DNA from: Platanthera guangdongensis
Lineage: Eukaryota > Streptophyta > Magnoliopsida > Asparagales > Orchidaceae
Direction of reading: 5' to 3'
DNA length: 64,000 nucleotides
Assembly (NCBI GenBank): GCA_039583875.1
Contig: CM077151.1
Location: forward strand, 22,072,766 to 22,136,765
The notes under the pieces were generated by a model. It saw only the letters and a list, made by a program, of their open reading frames with translations, did not search any database and was not told the origin of the DNA. Numbering within the stretch: the stretch's first letter is position 1; each line of letters begins with the position of its first letter. Made by a program: the position numbers and the translations under genes. Of the stretch, positions 54,177 to 64,000 are shown piece by piece.

Positions 54177-55338
54177 TGACGGCGCGCCGCGACCGACTCG
54201 CATGTATTCCCGCAGAAGACGGTGACCCGCTGCCCGGACAGACAATCAAAAACCATGGTTACGTCTGGGTGGTCGATCGGAGTCGATTTCATATATGGGT
54301 TTTGTTGTTTTGAATTGTATTTTGTCCCCGATCAGTCTAGATACATGTGAGTCGTCTGATTGTGACGGTTATTTGATTTTTTTCTACAACGGTTCTTTTT
54401 TTAAGTTTTAAATAGTGTAGCGGCGGATTGTGGAGGCATCGCAGGTTTTGGGAAATTCCAAGAACCGCTCGGTCACAGAAGGTGTGACGCCATCCTCCGC
54501 CTCTCCCGGTGCGATGTCGGGACGACTCCCTCCGCCCCTCCTCCGATCAACCTTGCTCCGCCTGAAGCCCTAAGCCCTACTCCTCTCCTTGTCATCCGCC
54601 CTCCATGCCCACCGATCGTCTAACCTGATGCGGAATTATGGAAGCCGATCCACCCCTTTCTCCGCCACTTGGCCCATAGCCCTACGCGCCATACTTTCCC
54701 CTCCCGCCTCCTTCCACCCAGTTCCTCTCCCACTTCCGTCAGCCCCATTACATTCAGAAGCCTCGCAAACCTTATTCCCCCCCACCCCGCCTCCTGCAAC
54801 CCGCAAACTGCCGAGCCTCCCCTTTCCTAATTTCTACACCCAATTCAGCCCATTGTGAGCCTTGCCACTAATTCCAGTCACATGGTCATTCCAGCACCCC
54901 CCCCCCCCATCTCAGTGTCATGGATTCCATTTCAGATCAGCCCTCCCTCCTCGACGTTGTCGCGCCCACGTATGTCTCCCACTCCCCTCAACATCGCCAC
55001 CTGCACTAGAGAATTGTGGTATAAGTTCTGGTCCTTTATTATTATTTATTTTGATAACTTATATTGTGGTGGATATCAATCGTATTGTGTTATTAGTTCA
55101 TTTGTTGTACCACTTGCGGAGTGTTTTTTGTGTATGCTTAATTAACTGCGCCTCGATTGGTTTGTGATCAATATTTGTTATATTCAATCAAAGTTTTGCA
55201 AAGTTTGGGCACCTGTTAATTTTTATTATAATTAATTACTTGTAATTTTAGCGGACCACTCTTGCACTACATTGCACTTCATCGCATTTAGGTCGGCATT
55301 TAGAGCGTCCAACCCATGTTGGACTTACCACTGCATCA
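54177..55338 (+). repeat. 5' LTR
   Basis: Matches 58590-59727 throughout with scattered differences and small indels. The CT-rich middle (54480-54960) gives open frames in several phases that are not genes. Confidence 0.9.
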
Positions 55339-55340
55339 AA

Positions 55341-55355
55341 TTGATATCAAAGCCC
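55341..55355 (+). other. Primer binding site, decayed
   Basis: TTGATATCAAAGCCC is the tRNA-Met complement TTGGTATCAGAGCC with two G-to-A changes. Confidence 0.75.
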
Positions 55356-55504
55356 TAGGTTAGGGTCATTTGCATTTACGTAGTGGTAGGGAGTATCGTC
55401 AGTTCATGTCAAGTCACAATCACACCGACGATAGGACCGCAAGTTCATAGACAGACATGACACCCGTTGAGTTTCAACGTTTGGTTCTCGTTTGATTTGA
55501 TTGG

Positions 55505-56578
55505 ATGGGAGCCCAATTCGAAACTCTTAGAGGTGATATTGCGAGGGTTAGCACGAAGGTAGATCAGTTAGAGACACCTAAAGGTCGAGCGACTCCTCCC
55601 CCCGATGAGGAGCCCCACGAGGGTCCACGAGACGCTACAACTCCTCCAAAGAGGCGTGGTAGAGACATCCCTCGCCGAGATCCCCCTCCCTTTGCAAGGG
55701 GGAATTATCATCGTGGATATGAGTATAGACGAGATTCAGGGAGGGATCATCATCCTCCTGATGAGCTTCGTCCTCCCCCACCTCGTCATAGAGATCGAGC
55801 ACGATATGATTATGATTATGAGGATGATTATGGTGACTACCGTGAGTCGTGCCATGGGATGACCCTAGAGTAGGATGACATCACACGACATATTCACATT
55901 AATGCGCCCTCCTTCGACGGTCACCTAGACCCGAAGGCATTTAGTGATTGGCTCATGGACATGGATCACTATTTTGACTGGTTTGAGATGAGCGAGGAGA
56001 GGCGAGTGCGGTTCGCCAAAATGAAGTTGATCGGCCAGACAAAAATTTATTGGTCGAGTCTCGAGAGATCACTTAAGCGGGATGGCTACTACCTCATCAC
56101 CAAATGGGATGAGATGAAGCAGCGCTTACAAGATAAATACATCCCTGCTTCGTATCGAAATCGAACTCGAACTCTTGGATCAACTTTGTGTTACGAAAGG
56201 GGGCTCTCCGTTGATGATCATGTCCCGATTTGACGCGCTAGTAGTTCGCAGCGATATCATGGGGGAGCTTGTTACCACTGCATCACGCTTTCGTGCGAGA
56301 CTTAGAGCGGATATTCGAAGGGAACTAATTCCCCATAGTATGGAAACGGTTGAGCAGGTCTTTCAGCTCGCGCTAGAGTACGAGCAGTATTTACGTACTG
56401 CTGGCCCGAGGCAGGTTACCACTCGACTCGATGCCACCACAGCTAGGAGACCCCATCCTACCACGACTACTGCAGACGCGACGGGAAAAGCTATTGTACC
56501 TGGAGGCCCCAAGCCTGGGGGAGTCTAATGTTATCGGTGTTCTGGCAGAGGGCATTTCACAGCGCAATGCCCTACTAT
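55505..56578 (+). pseudogene. gypsy gag
   Basis: MGAQFETLRGDIARVSTKVD is followed by a Pro/Arg/Asp-rich stretch. A TAG at 55871-55873 interrupts the frame before the capsid core (HLDPKAFSDWLMDMDHYFDW, KMKLIGQTKIYWSSLERSL, LQDKYIPASY). After a frame change near 56175 come LRADIRRELIPHSMETVEQ and the zinc knuckle CYRCSGRGHFTAQC (56532-56573). Confidence 0.85.
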
Positions 56579-56589
56579 GAATTAATTGA

Positions 56590-57345
56590 TTGAGGATTCA
56601 GGCGAGCTCAGCACTGAAGCTGAGGAGGTAGCCCTTGAGGAGATTACTGTCATCGTAGAGGATGGATGAGAGAGCGATGCGAAGAGATCGCTAGAGGTAG
56701 GAGTCCTCCGACGCATCCTCCACACACCATGTGCTGAGGAGGATTGGCGTCGCACCACTATTTTCTTCACGTACTTCCAGAGTGCAGAAGGCCCCTACAA
56801 GCTCGCTATTGATAGTGGGAGCTGCATAAACATAATTGCTAAGAAAGGGTTGGAGAGGATGCAGCTTACGGCTGACACATCTGCATCCTTACCGTGTCTT
56901 ATGGGTGGACAAGTCCACCATTCATGTCACACATCGATGTCTAGTACCGCTCCGTTTAGCGACCACGGAAGACCAGGTTTGGTGCGATGTTATTCCTATG
57001 AATGTCGTCCACGTTCTGCTCGGGAGACCCTGGTTATATGATTGTGATATCGCGTGTTATGGCCGGTCGAACATGTTTGTATTCTTCGACAAGGGTCGAA
57101 AGATTACCCTTACTCTGACCCAGCCCAGGGATCCTCCAAAGGGAAAGGTCGTGTCATTTGCTAGTGTGGGATCTTCGAGACCCCTTTATGTCTTGAGGAA
57201 AGGTGATTTCCTCAGAGAGAGTTTTGAGACAGAGGCTATGTTTTGTGAGGCGAGCACGATGGCGACCAAGACACCTAGCGAGACTGAGACCAATGAAGTC
57301 ATTGTTGAACCTCCGGATGAGCCACTTCCCTTTGGAGGTTCATGA
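56590..57345 (+). pseudogene. gypsy protease region
   Basis: YKLAIDSGSCINIIAKKGLE (about 56792) carries the catalytic DSG. Next come HPYRVLWVDKSTIHVTHRCL, CDVIPMNVVHVLLGRPWLYD and a Lys/Thr-rich tail ending near 57345. Frame changes near 56835. Where RT should begin, the sequence instead leads into a segment that repeats PPDEPL/PPSEPPDG/PPGEPPDR motifs. Confidence 0.75.
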
Positions 57346-58560
57346 GGATATCATTGACTTTGTTGTAGGTGACCTACTTGTTTCCATAGACACTACCATT
57401 ATTAGTATTTTCCTCTTGGAGGGTCATCATGCCATTGTTGACCTCCCTGAGATTAAGTCCCTGAGAGGCTCATTTGACGAGCTTCCATGTCTGCCCTTTA
57501 GTGATGGATCGTGTATCCGCACTAGTGATCATCTCACACGTGATGACTTTTGGTATACACCCCCAAGTGAGCCACCTGATGGGTTTTATCATTTAAGAGG
57601 TACCCATCACACCCATGCTTCCCACTATTTTGTCACCATCTACGACGTCCCCACGGGTGATGACGTCAGTCATGCCAAATTTTTTTATCGACCGCCCGGT
57701 GAGCCACCTGATAGGTCACCCCATGTTAGAGATATCCAAGTCATTACCCGACTTTACTCTAGGAAGTGTGTCAAGTATGTTCTCCATTTGCATCATTCAC
57801 TTCATTTTTATGAGTCGGTTGAGTCACTTGTTCATCATTTGCATGCACTGCATGAGTCGGTTCGTAACAAAATTGCAGTCTGTAATGATTATTATAAGGA
57901 TCGTGCAAACTAGCATGGGAGAGAACAAATTTTTGGGTGGGGGAACAAGTATTGATTCGCATTCGATCTAAGAGGGTCCCACAAGGACCAGCAAAGAAAT
58001 TAAGCGCACGCAAAATGGGTCCCTATACAGTCATAAGGCGGAATGGTATGAACGCATCTGAGATAGACATCTCTCATGGTATGGGCATCGGCTGAGTATT
58101 CAATGTAGAGGATTTGACTCCTTACTACGAGGAGCACGTGTACATGGACCCCTTTTCCACACCTCTACCAGAGCCTTCTTCTCTCTTAGTCCCTCCACCT
58201 AAGTCTTCAACTCCTATTGCCTTCACCAGTTCCTCTTTATTACCATACGGGGGGTCGCGCCATATAGATCGCATTGCACCATCGACGGTTCCTCCGACGC
58301 AACAGTCAGACAGAGATACATCATTGTCAGACGGAGATACATCACTGTCAGACAGAGATACATTAGTGTCACCCTCTTCTACTAACGATGATTTTCAGAT
58401 CATCGGTCATGACTTGTACACCGCGGACGGGCGAGATACTGTACTCTATCTTGTCCGTTGGAGCAGTCAGCCACCACACGATGCTACATGAATTTCTTCA
58501 GAGGAGCATGAGAGACTCGCCCCGCGGCTACATAGCAAGTACGACCACCTTCACTCACCG
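57346..58560 (+). pseudogene. Integrase C-terminus after an internal deletion
   Basis: Open to 57913 with VESLVHHLHALHESVRNKIA, the usual segment after the integrase core. It continues (with frame changes) into KRVPQGPAKKLSARKMGPYT and VFNVEDLTPYYEEHVYMDPF, the end of a gypsy integrase, then a chromodomain-like tail DTVLYLVRWSSQPPHDAT near 58435. 57360-57760 has the acidic/Pro-rich repeats noted above. The RT, RNase H and integrase core are absent. Confidence 0.75.
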
Positions 58561-58578
58561 GAGTTGAGTGCTTTCAAG

Positions 58579-59727
58579 CCGGAGGGAGTTGACGACGCGC
58601 AACGACTGCCTCGCGTGTATTCCCACAGGAGACGGTGATCCGCTGCCCAGACGGGCGATCAGAGGCGTGGTTACGTCCGAGTGGTCGATTGGAGTCGATT
58701 TCATATATGGGTTTTGTTGTTTTGAGTTGTATTTTGTCCCCGATCGGTTTAAATACATGTGAGTTGTCTCATTGCGACGGTTATTTGATTTCTTTCGACA
58801 TTAGTTATTTTTTTAAAGTTTTGAATAGCGCAGCGGCGGATTGTGGAGGCATCACAGATTTTGGGAAATTCCAGGAACCGCTCGGAAGCCTTCATTCGCC
58901 TCTCCCGGTGTGACGCCGGGACGACTCCCTCTGCCCCTCCTCCTCCTTTGATCAACCCTGCTCCGCCTAAAGCCCTAAGCCCTACTATCCTTGTCGTCCG
59001 CCCGCCATCCCCACCGATCGTCCTACCTGATGCGGAATCAGGGAAGCCGATCCACCCCTTTCTCCTCCACTTGGCCTGTAGCCCCACCCGCCAACCTTTC
59101 CCCTCCCACCTCCTTCCACCTAATTCCTCTCCCACTCCCGTCAGCCCCATTACAGTCGGAAGCCTCGCAAACCTTCTTCCCCTCCACCTCGTGCAACCCC
59201 CAAACTGTCAGGCCTCCCATTTCCTAATTTCTACACCCAACCCATCCCATTGTGAGCCTTGCCACTAATTCCAGCCACACGGTCATTCCAGCACCCCCCA
59301 TCTCAGTGTCGTGGATTCCACTTCAGATCAGCCCGCCCTCCTCGATGTTATCGCGCCCACATATGCCTCACACCCCCCTCAACGTCGCCGCCTGCACTAG
59401 CGAATTGTGGTATAAGTTTTTGTCCTTTATTGTTGTTTATTTTGGTATATTGTGGTGGATATCAATCGTATTGTGTTATTAGTTCATTTGTTGTACCACT
59501 TGCCGAGTTTATTATGTGTATGCTTAATTAACTGCGCCTCGATTGGTTTGGTATCAATATTTGTTATATTCAATCAAAGTTTTACAAAGTTTGGGCACTT
59601 GTTAATTTTTATAATAATTAATTACTTGTTGTAATTTTAGCGAACCACTCTTGCACTACATTGCACTTCATCGCATTTAAGTCTGCATTTAGAGCGTCCA
59701 CCCCATGTCGGCCTTACCACCGCATCA
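58579..59727 (+). repeat. PPT and 3' LTR
   Basis: CCGGAGGGAGT (58579-58589) is the polypurine tract; the LTR 58590-59727 starts TGACGACGCGC and ends CCGCATCA. Confidence 0.9.
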
Positions 59728-59840
59728 CTAAGCAAAACTTATTTGACCATTCTTGTTTCTATCCTTTCTAAAGTTTTCTTTTTTTTGCAAATTATGACAG
59801 TTAAAACTTAATTATTTTTTTAATATTAGTCATGGTTACT

Positions 59841-60221
59841 GTTGTAAACCACGGTAAGCCCATTTAGGGGGGGGGGGGGGGGGGGCAGACACCATCCGTG
59901 GCCGACTGCAGTCGAATGGCTAAGAATCATTCTCAACCAAATCTCCGGGGCCCACAGGGTAAATACCGGGCAGGTTGTTGAGGCGTGGAATAGAACCCAC
60001 GACCTCCTTTATCAAGCTCCTAGGAGCTCAGTTGGGTATCAAGTCTCCGCCTAGGAGCTTGATAAAGGAGGTCGTGGGTTCTATCCCACGCCTCAACAAC
60101 CTTCCCGGTATTTACCCTGTGGGCCCCGAGAAATTTGGTTGGGGATGATTCTTAGCCATTCGACGCAGTCGGCCACGGATGGTGTCTGCCCTCCTAAAAT
60201 GGGCTTACTGTGGTTTCTAAC
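59841..60221. repeat. Long hairpin with tRNA-like boxes (inverted SINE pair)
   Basis: Arms of about 180 bp, nearly perfect: GTTGTAAACCACGGTAAGCC pairs with GGCTTACTGTGGTTTCTAAC, and GCAGACACCATCCGTGGCCG with its complement in the right arm. Near the centre the + strand reads GAGCTCAGTTGGGTATCAAG (like a tRNA A box) and, 50 bases on, GGGTTCTATCCC (like a B box). It resembles two tRNA-derived SINE copies joined head to head. A G19 run (59867-59885) interrupts the left arm only. Confidence 0.75.
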
Positions 60222-60346
60222 CGTTACAATCATAAAACCAAACCCTTTAAAAGCTGAGAAGTGACAAGTCCGTGAAAATTTCTAACAACAAAGTAGATAA
60301 TGGTCATCACATGATCTATATGTAAGACTAATATCAAAATAAAAAA

Positions 60347-60462
60347 GGGGCAGCCCAGTGCACAAAGCATCCTCGTGATCGAGGGTCTAGGAAGGGGTCC
60401 TACACCACAAGGGTGAAATATAGGCAAACCTTGCCCTGCATTTTTACAAGAGGCAGCTCAGA
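60347..60462 (+). mobile_element. Au-type SINE
   Basis: GGGGCAGCCCAGTGCACAAA starts it, followed by GGGTCTAGGAAGGGGTCCTA and CTGCATTTTTACAAGAGGCA, the Au SINE layout. Relative of 45000-45110. No clear target duplication seen. Confidence 0.82.
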
Positions 60463-61036
60463 AAATTTTCAATACTTTTTAAACAAGTGATACAATACGT
60501 TGTCCATCTAAAAGTCCGTGAGTAGCAACGTGCTTGATGAGATCGTTGAGGCCCGGAGAGGGTTTCGCCCAATGAGAATAGCGTCAATGAATAGCAGCCA
60601 ACAAAAATAGGATCGGCAGAGGAAGACGTTGATGTCGTCGACGATGAGCAGCAACGTGCTTGACGGGATCGTTGAGGCCAGGAGAGGGTTTCGCCCAAGG
60701 GGAACAAGCAACCGAGAAGACGCGTGGATTCAACAGACGGGATCGAAGGGAGAAGAAGTCTCTACAATACGATCTATGACGAGAAGTGCAGACAAGCTCA
60801 CTGAGAATAAATTGATGACGGGACGCGAGCAACTCTTTGCGGAAATAGATGGTAGTAGGAGAGTTGAACGCAACCCTAACATACGGGACCGAGAAAATTG
60901 GGGATGGAATAATTCCAAATCGGATACCATGTTGAAATATTAGAGATGGAATAAAAAGTGCAATTTATTCATCCCTCAAAGGGGGTATTTAAAAGACTTA
61001 CAATGTGTCACAAACTAAAATAGGGAATGTGAGATT
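60463..61036 (-). mobile_element. copia leader and 5' LTR fragment
   Basis: LTR piece 60930-61036 begins TGTTGAAATATTAG. Next to it AATCGGATACCA (60918-60929) reads TGGTATCCGATT on -, a copia PBS. The leader contains a duplicated stretch GCAACGTGCTTGA...GGGTTTCGCCCA (60526-60571 and 60652-60698). No gag follows to the left. The LTR is cut by the element at 61037. Confidence 0.55.
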
Positions 61037-61221
61037 TGTTGGAAAAGCCCATGTAAAGAGGCCCATGTTGGAGCCCATTTTTTTGGTTTTTTTCTTTTCT
61101 CCTCTTTAGCCCCACATCATGTATAGGGATCTCTTCTCTCTTTCTCTCTCCTATAAATGTGTATTCATACCTTCTATTTGATTATTGAGAAAGTATATAC
61201 AAGTTTGAGGTTTTCTCCACA
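61037..61221 (+). repeat. 5' LTR, 185 bp
   Basis: TGTTGGAAAAGCCC...TTCTCCACA with TATAAAT at 61152-61158. The PBS TGATATCAGAGGA follows at 61222-61234. Confidence 0.88.
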
Positions 61222-61234
61222 TGATATCAGAGGA

Positions 61235-62164
61235 AGGTTGGTCTCTCAGTGCGGCTAGAATTCTGCTAACCGTCTAGTCTCCCCTTCTAGCGCAGGGCGC
61301 AGTCTGGTTGTGTCTAACCGACCGGCCTCCTCTTCTCGCGCAGGGCGCGGCTTGGTTTCTACCCGCTTGCGGCTAGAAACTTTCCTCCCTCCTCTCCTCC
61401 CCTCCAATTCTGTGGCCACCACTGCTTCCCCGTTCTCCTCTTTATAGGTCTCTCTGACAGTTGGGGGCTTCTCCCTTGTCTACCTATCTGCGTTGTTTCC
61501 TCTCTACCCGCGCGATTTCTCTACCTACTCTTGCTTGTGCAGCGTTTCCTTTGGTTCTCGCGAACTCTCTAGCCCGTTGTGCGACATATATTTGTGCCTT
61601 ACTCGTTGCGGGCTCTCTTATCTTTGTGCGGCTTATCTCTGTGCCTTACCCGTTGCGGGCTCTCTACTCGTTGTGTGGCTTCTCTAAACCGTTGCGGGCT
61701 CTCTACACCGATGTGCGGCTTCTCGGTCTTCTCGCGCGGACCGTGCAGACTTCTTCCTATCTGCGGCTTCTCTAACCGCTGCGAGCTCGGCATCTAGGTC
61801 GCGGCATCTTCCCGTGCTGCTGGTGTACACACCCTGACCGTGCGGACTTCCCGAGCGGCCTCTTCGTTAGTTAGTCGTTGCGGCCTCTCTAACTGCAGCA
61901 ACCTCTGCATTTTGGTCGCGGCATCTTCTCTTGCCGCTGGTGATTTGCCACCGAGACCGTGTTGCTTCCCCTGCTCTCCTCTCCAGGCGATCTTCCCGAT
62001 CCGTGACTTTGGTCGCTGCGGCTTCTGTGCTTGCCGTCGGGGCAATTCCTTCCAGTCCGCCATTTTCCCTGCTAACCGCCCGGCCTACTCCTGTACTACC
62101 CCCGCGGTTTCTGTCCTATCCGTTGTTAGTCTTGTCGCTGGTCTAGCCTCCTAACCGCTTGGTC
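61235..62164 (+). other. Leader of copia element
   Basis: CT-rich leader with many GTTGCGGGCTCTCTA-like repeats between 61600 and 61790. Open frames here are repeats read through, not genes. Confidence 0.6.
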
Positions 62165-62990
62165 ATGGGGTCTTCTCTTGACTCTACAGGACAGACGGCT
62201 TCCTCCTCTGCAGACCGCCTGGCCCTTGCTCCTGAACATCGGGATGAACTGCGAATTACGACTATCTCGTTAGCCGGGAAGAAGAACTTTGTGGCGTGGG
62301 TGCACTCGGTTCGCCGCGTTTTTCAATCCAAAGGCTTCCTACATCACTTGATTCGGGCTGCTCCTGCTCCTCCTACTGACGACTGGCTGCGCAATGACGA
62401 TCGCGTTCAGACCTGGCTCGTCAACTCCCTTGATGGAGAACCGTATCGCATGGCCATGTATCATGAAACGTCCATAGGAATGTGGGATGAACTTCATTCC
62501 CTCTATTCCGGGAAAGACAGTCTGCAACACTTATATGACATCATCACTGATCTTCAGACTCTTGATGTTGGCGGAGCCACCAACCTCACCTCCTTTGTCG
62601 TTCGGGCCAAAACTCTGGTTGAAGCATGGATTCAACATCAACCTCCTACGATGGATCTTGCTGCACAACGTGCCCAAAAAGAAGTCGTTGGCGTGGCCAT
62701 GATGATGGCTCATGTGCTACCGCATCTTCAGAGTGTTCGGGCTCAGATCCTCTCCTCTGCTGCTACTCCGTCACTATCAGATGTGTGTTCCATGTTGCTC
62801 AAGGTCTCCCTGCCTCCTGATAGCTCTGGACCTCCGACACTGGCTCTCCTACAGCATACTTCTGCGCCCTTACTGCCACTTCCACCTTCTGCTCGGGGGA
62901 GGGGGGGCGTTCCGGCTCTCGCGGCCGAGGTTGGGGAGGCCGGACACGCCCAAAGTGTTCCTTCTGCGGTAAGGATGGCCACCTTGAGGC
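62165..62990 (+). pseudogene. copia gag
   Basis: Starts at ATG 62165 (MGSSLDSTGQTASSSADRLA). Contains DELRITTISLAGKKNFVAWV, DGEPYRMAMYHETSIGMWDE and LQHLYDIITDLQ, matching gag at 8840-9583. A G7 run at 62901-62907 is where the frame is lost. In the next frame the zinc knuckle CSFCGKDGHLEATC follows (62952-62993). Confidence 0.88.
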
Positions 62991-64000
62991 CACGTGCTAT
63001 CGCAAACATGGGCTTCCTCCTCATCCATAGGTCGTCGTTGTTTCCCACGACTCCTCGGTCACTCGTACTGACATTGAAGAAGTCTGGCTTTAGCACCAAC
63101 AACTTCAGGGTCTGCTCAGTCGCCCACCTGCCTCCGTTACCTCGGCTGCCTCCATCTCACATGAAGGTATCGCTTGTTTATCCACTAGTCTGCGGTGGAT
63201 AGTGGATTCAGGTGTCACTCATCACATCACCTCCCTGCGGCCACAACAATACCTGGATTCTCCTCATCCTAAGTGTATCACAGTGGCCAATGGGGACACT
63301 GTTCCAATCTCCAGCTCTGCGGATATCCCTCTCACTCCTTCTCTATCTCTACGCTTCGCTCTTCATGTTCCAGGATCTCAATTTAATTTACTTTTTGTTG
63401 GTCGCCTCACTACTGATTTAAATTGCTCCATAACCTTTACATCTTCCTCTTTTCTTATACAAGATCAACAGACGCGAAATATCATTGGTAAGGGACGACT
63501 GCAAAACGGGCTCTACCTTCTTGATGACTCTCCTACTATCCTGTCCTTCGTCTCCTCCTTCGATTGACATCGGCGTCTTGGGCATGCCCCTTTGCCAGTT
63601 CTCCAGAAGGCTCTACCAGATGTATCTTTTCCTTCTTTTCATTACGAATTTTGAATTTTTGGCAAGCAGCCTCGTTCCTCTTTTGTATCTCATTATACTC
63701 GGAGCTCTGCTCCTTTTATGTTAGTGCACTCTGATATTTGAGGACCGTACAAAATCACTAGCATTTCTGGCTATCGTTATTTTCTAACTTTTATTGATGA
63801 TTATACTCGAATGGCATGACTATATTTACTTTGGGATCGCTCTGAGCTTCCACGTGTCTTTTGGGCTTTTCTCTTTGAGACCCGCACGCAATTCTCCACG
63901 AACATCAAAATTATTCGCATTGATAATGCTTGCGAATACACTAGCCACGAGTTTGCGAACCATTGCTTGGATTTTGGAGTCATTCACCAAAAATCGTGTG
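62991..64000 (+). pseudogene. copia protease and integrase, partial
   Basis: Protease: RWIVDSGVTHHIT (63193-63231) then VANGDTVPISSSADIPLTPS and NIIGKGRLQNGLYLLDD. The integrase zinc-binding region begins HRRLGHAPLPVLQKALPDV after a TGA at 63565-63567, where the related element has Trp. Further on HSDI-stop-GP, GYRYFLTFIDDYT, KIIRIDNACEYTSHEF are the core with its Asp residues. At least two more TGA codons replace Trp. Runs off the window. Confidence 0.85.

Larger units (their letters stand above)
54177..59727 (+). mobile_element. Ty3/gypsy derivative lacking reverse transcriptase
   Basis: LTRs at 54177-55338 and 58590-59727 (about 1.15 kb, TGACG...GCATCA). Flanks CTAAA and CTAAG form a target duplication with one mismatch. 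PBS and PPT are in place. The 3.25-kb interior has gag, protease and the integrase C-terminus but no RT or RNase H, so it could move only with help. Confidence 0.9.
61037..64000 (+). mobile_element. Copia element, 5' part, continues beyond the window
   Basis: 5' LTR 61037-61221, PBS, long leader, gag, protease and integrase on +. Gag and protease are clearly related to the young element at 5306-10368. The coding part has stops. Confidence 0.9.

Noticed and set aside
54589..55167. Open frames in the 5' LTR of the 54177 element (and again at 58843-59268)
   Set aside because: Both lie inside LTRs, differ in frame between copies and follow CT-rich composition.
60045..60110. A tRNA gene
   Set aside because: A and B box-like motifs are present but no cloverleaf with acceptor and anticodon stems can be drawn; fits a tRNA-derived SINE better.

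Overview
The window is repeat-rich nuclear DNA of a flowering plant. Almost all of it is LTR retrotransposon sequence of Ty1/copia and Ty3/gypsy types, often nested, with PBS sites complementary to plant initiator tRNA-Met. There are also Au-type SINEs, an RTE-type LINE, small inverted-repeat elements and a Tat-type gypsy element with two RNase H domains. The one clear host gene is a starch synthase of class III: two short exons on the + strand (2378-2487 and 17543-17648) that join in frame across consensus GT-AG junctions. I cannot name the species.

Layout. 1-783 is the end of a gypsy-like LTR, followed by its PBS. 2378-2487 is a starch synthase exon. The next intron (2488-17542, 15,055 bp) is filled by an old copia element on the - strand (3067-13454). 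That element has a Harbinger-like element in its 3' LTR and a young copia element (5306-10368, identical 175-bp LTRs, ATATG target duplication) inside its pol gene. The intron also holds two oppositely oriented copia remnants joined at a palindrome (13676-17424). After exon 17543-17648 comes a third copia element (17936-26049, - strand), itself split by a gypsy element (18726-23639). A long-LTR copia remnant follows (26050-28709), then a gypsy LTR fragment and a 500-N assembly gap (28943-29442).

29443-41454 is a large Tat-type gypsy element on the - strand. Downstream of pol, on the opposite strand, it carries two intron-containing genes, each with its own TATA box. 41455-47679 is a patchwork of miniature elements, tandem repeats, an Au SINE with a 13-bp target duplication and an RTE LINE with a 17-bp target duplication. 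47680-53665 is a - strand gypsy element without its integrase core. 54177-59727 is a + strand gypsy derivative that has LTRs, gag and protease but no reverse transcriptase. 59841-60221 is a long hairpin with tRNA-like promoter boxes, followed by a second Au SINE and a copia leader fragment. 61037-64000 is the 5' part of a copia element related to the young one at 5306-10368.

How it fits together. Each full element shows the usual order LTR-PBS-gag-protease-integrase-RT-RNase H (copia) or gag-protease-RT-RNase H-integrase (gypsy). No polyprotein is fully open, so all copies here look non-autonomous or decayed. The starch synthase reading frame remains intact in both exons. No further exon of that gene was found in the window, so its next intron is either longer than 46 kb or the gene is broken.
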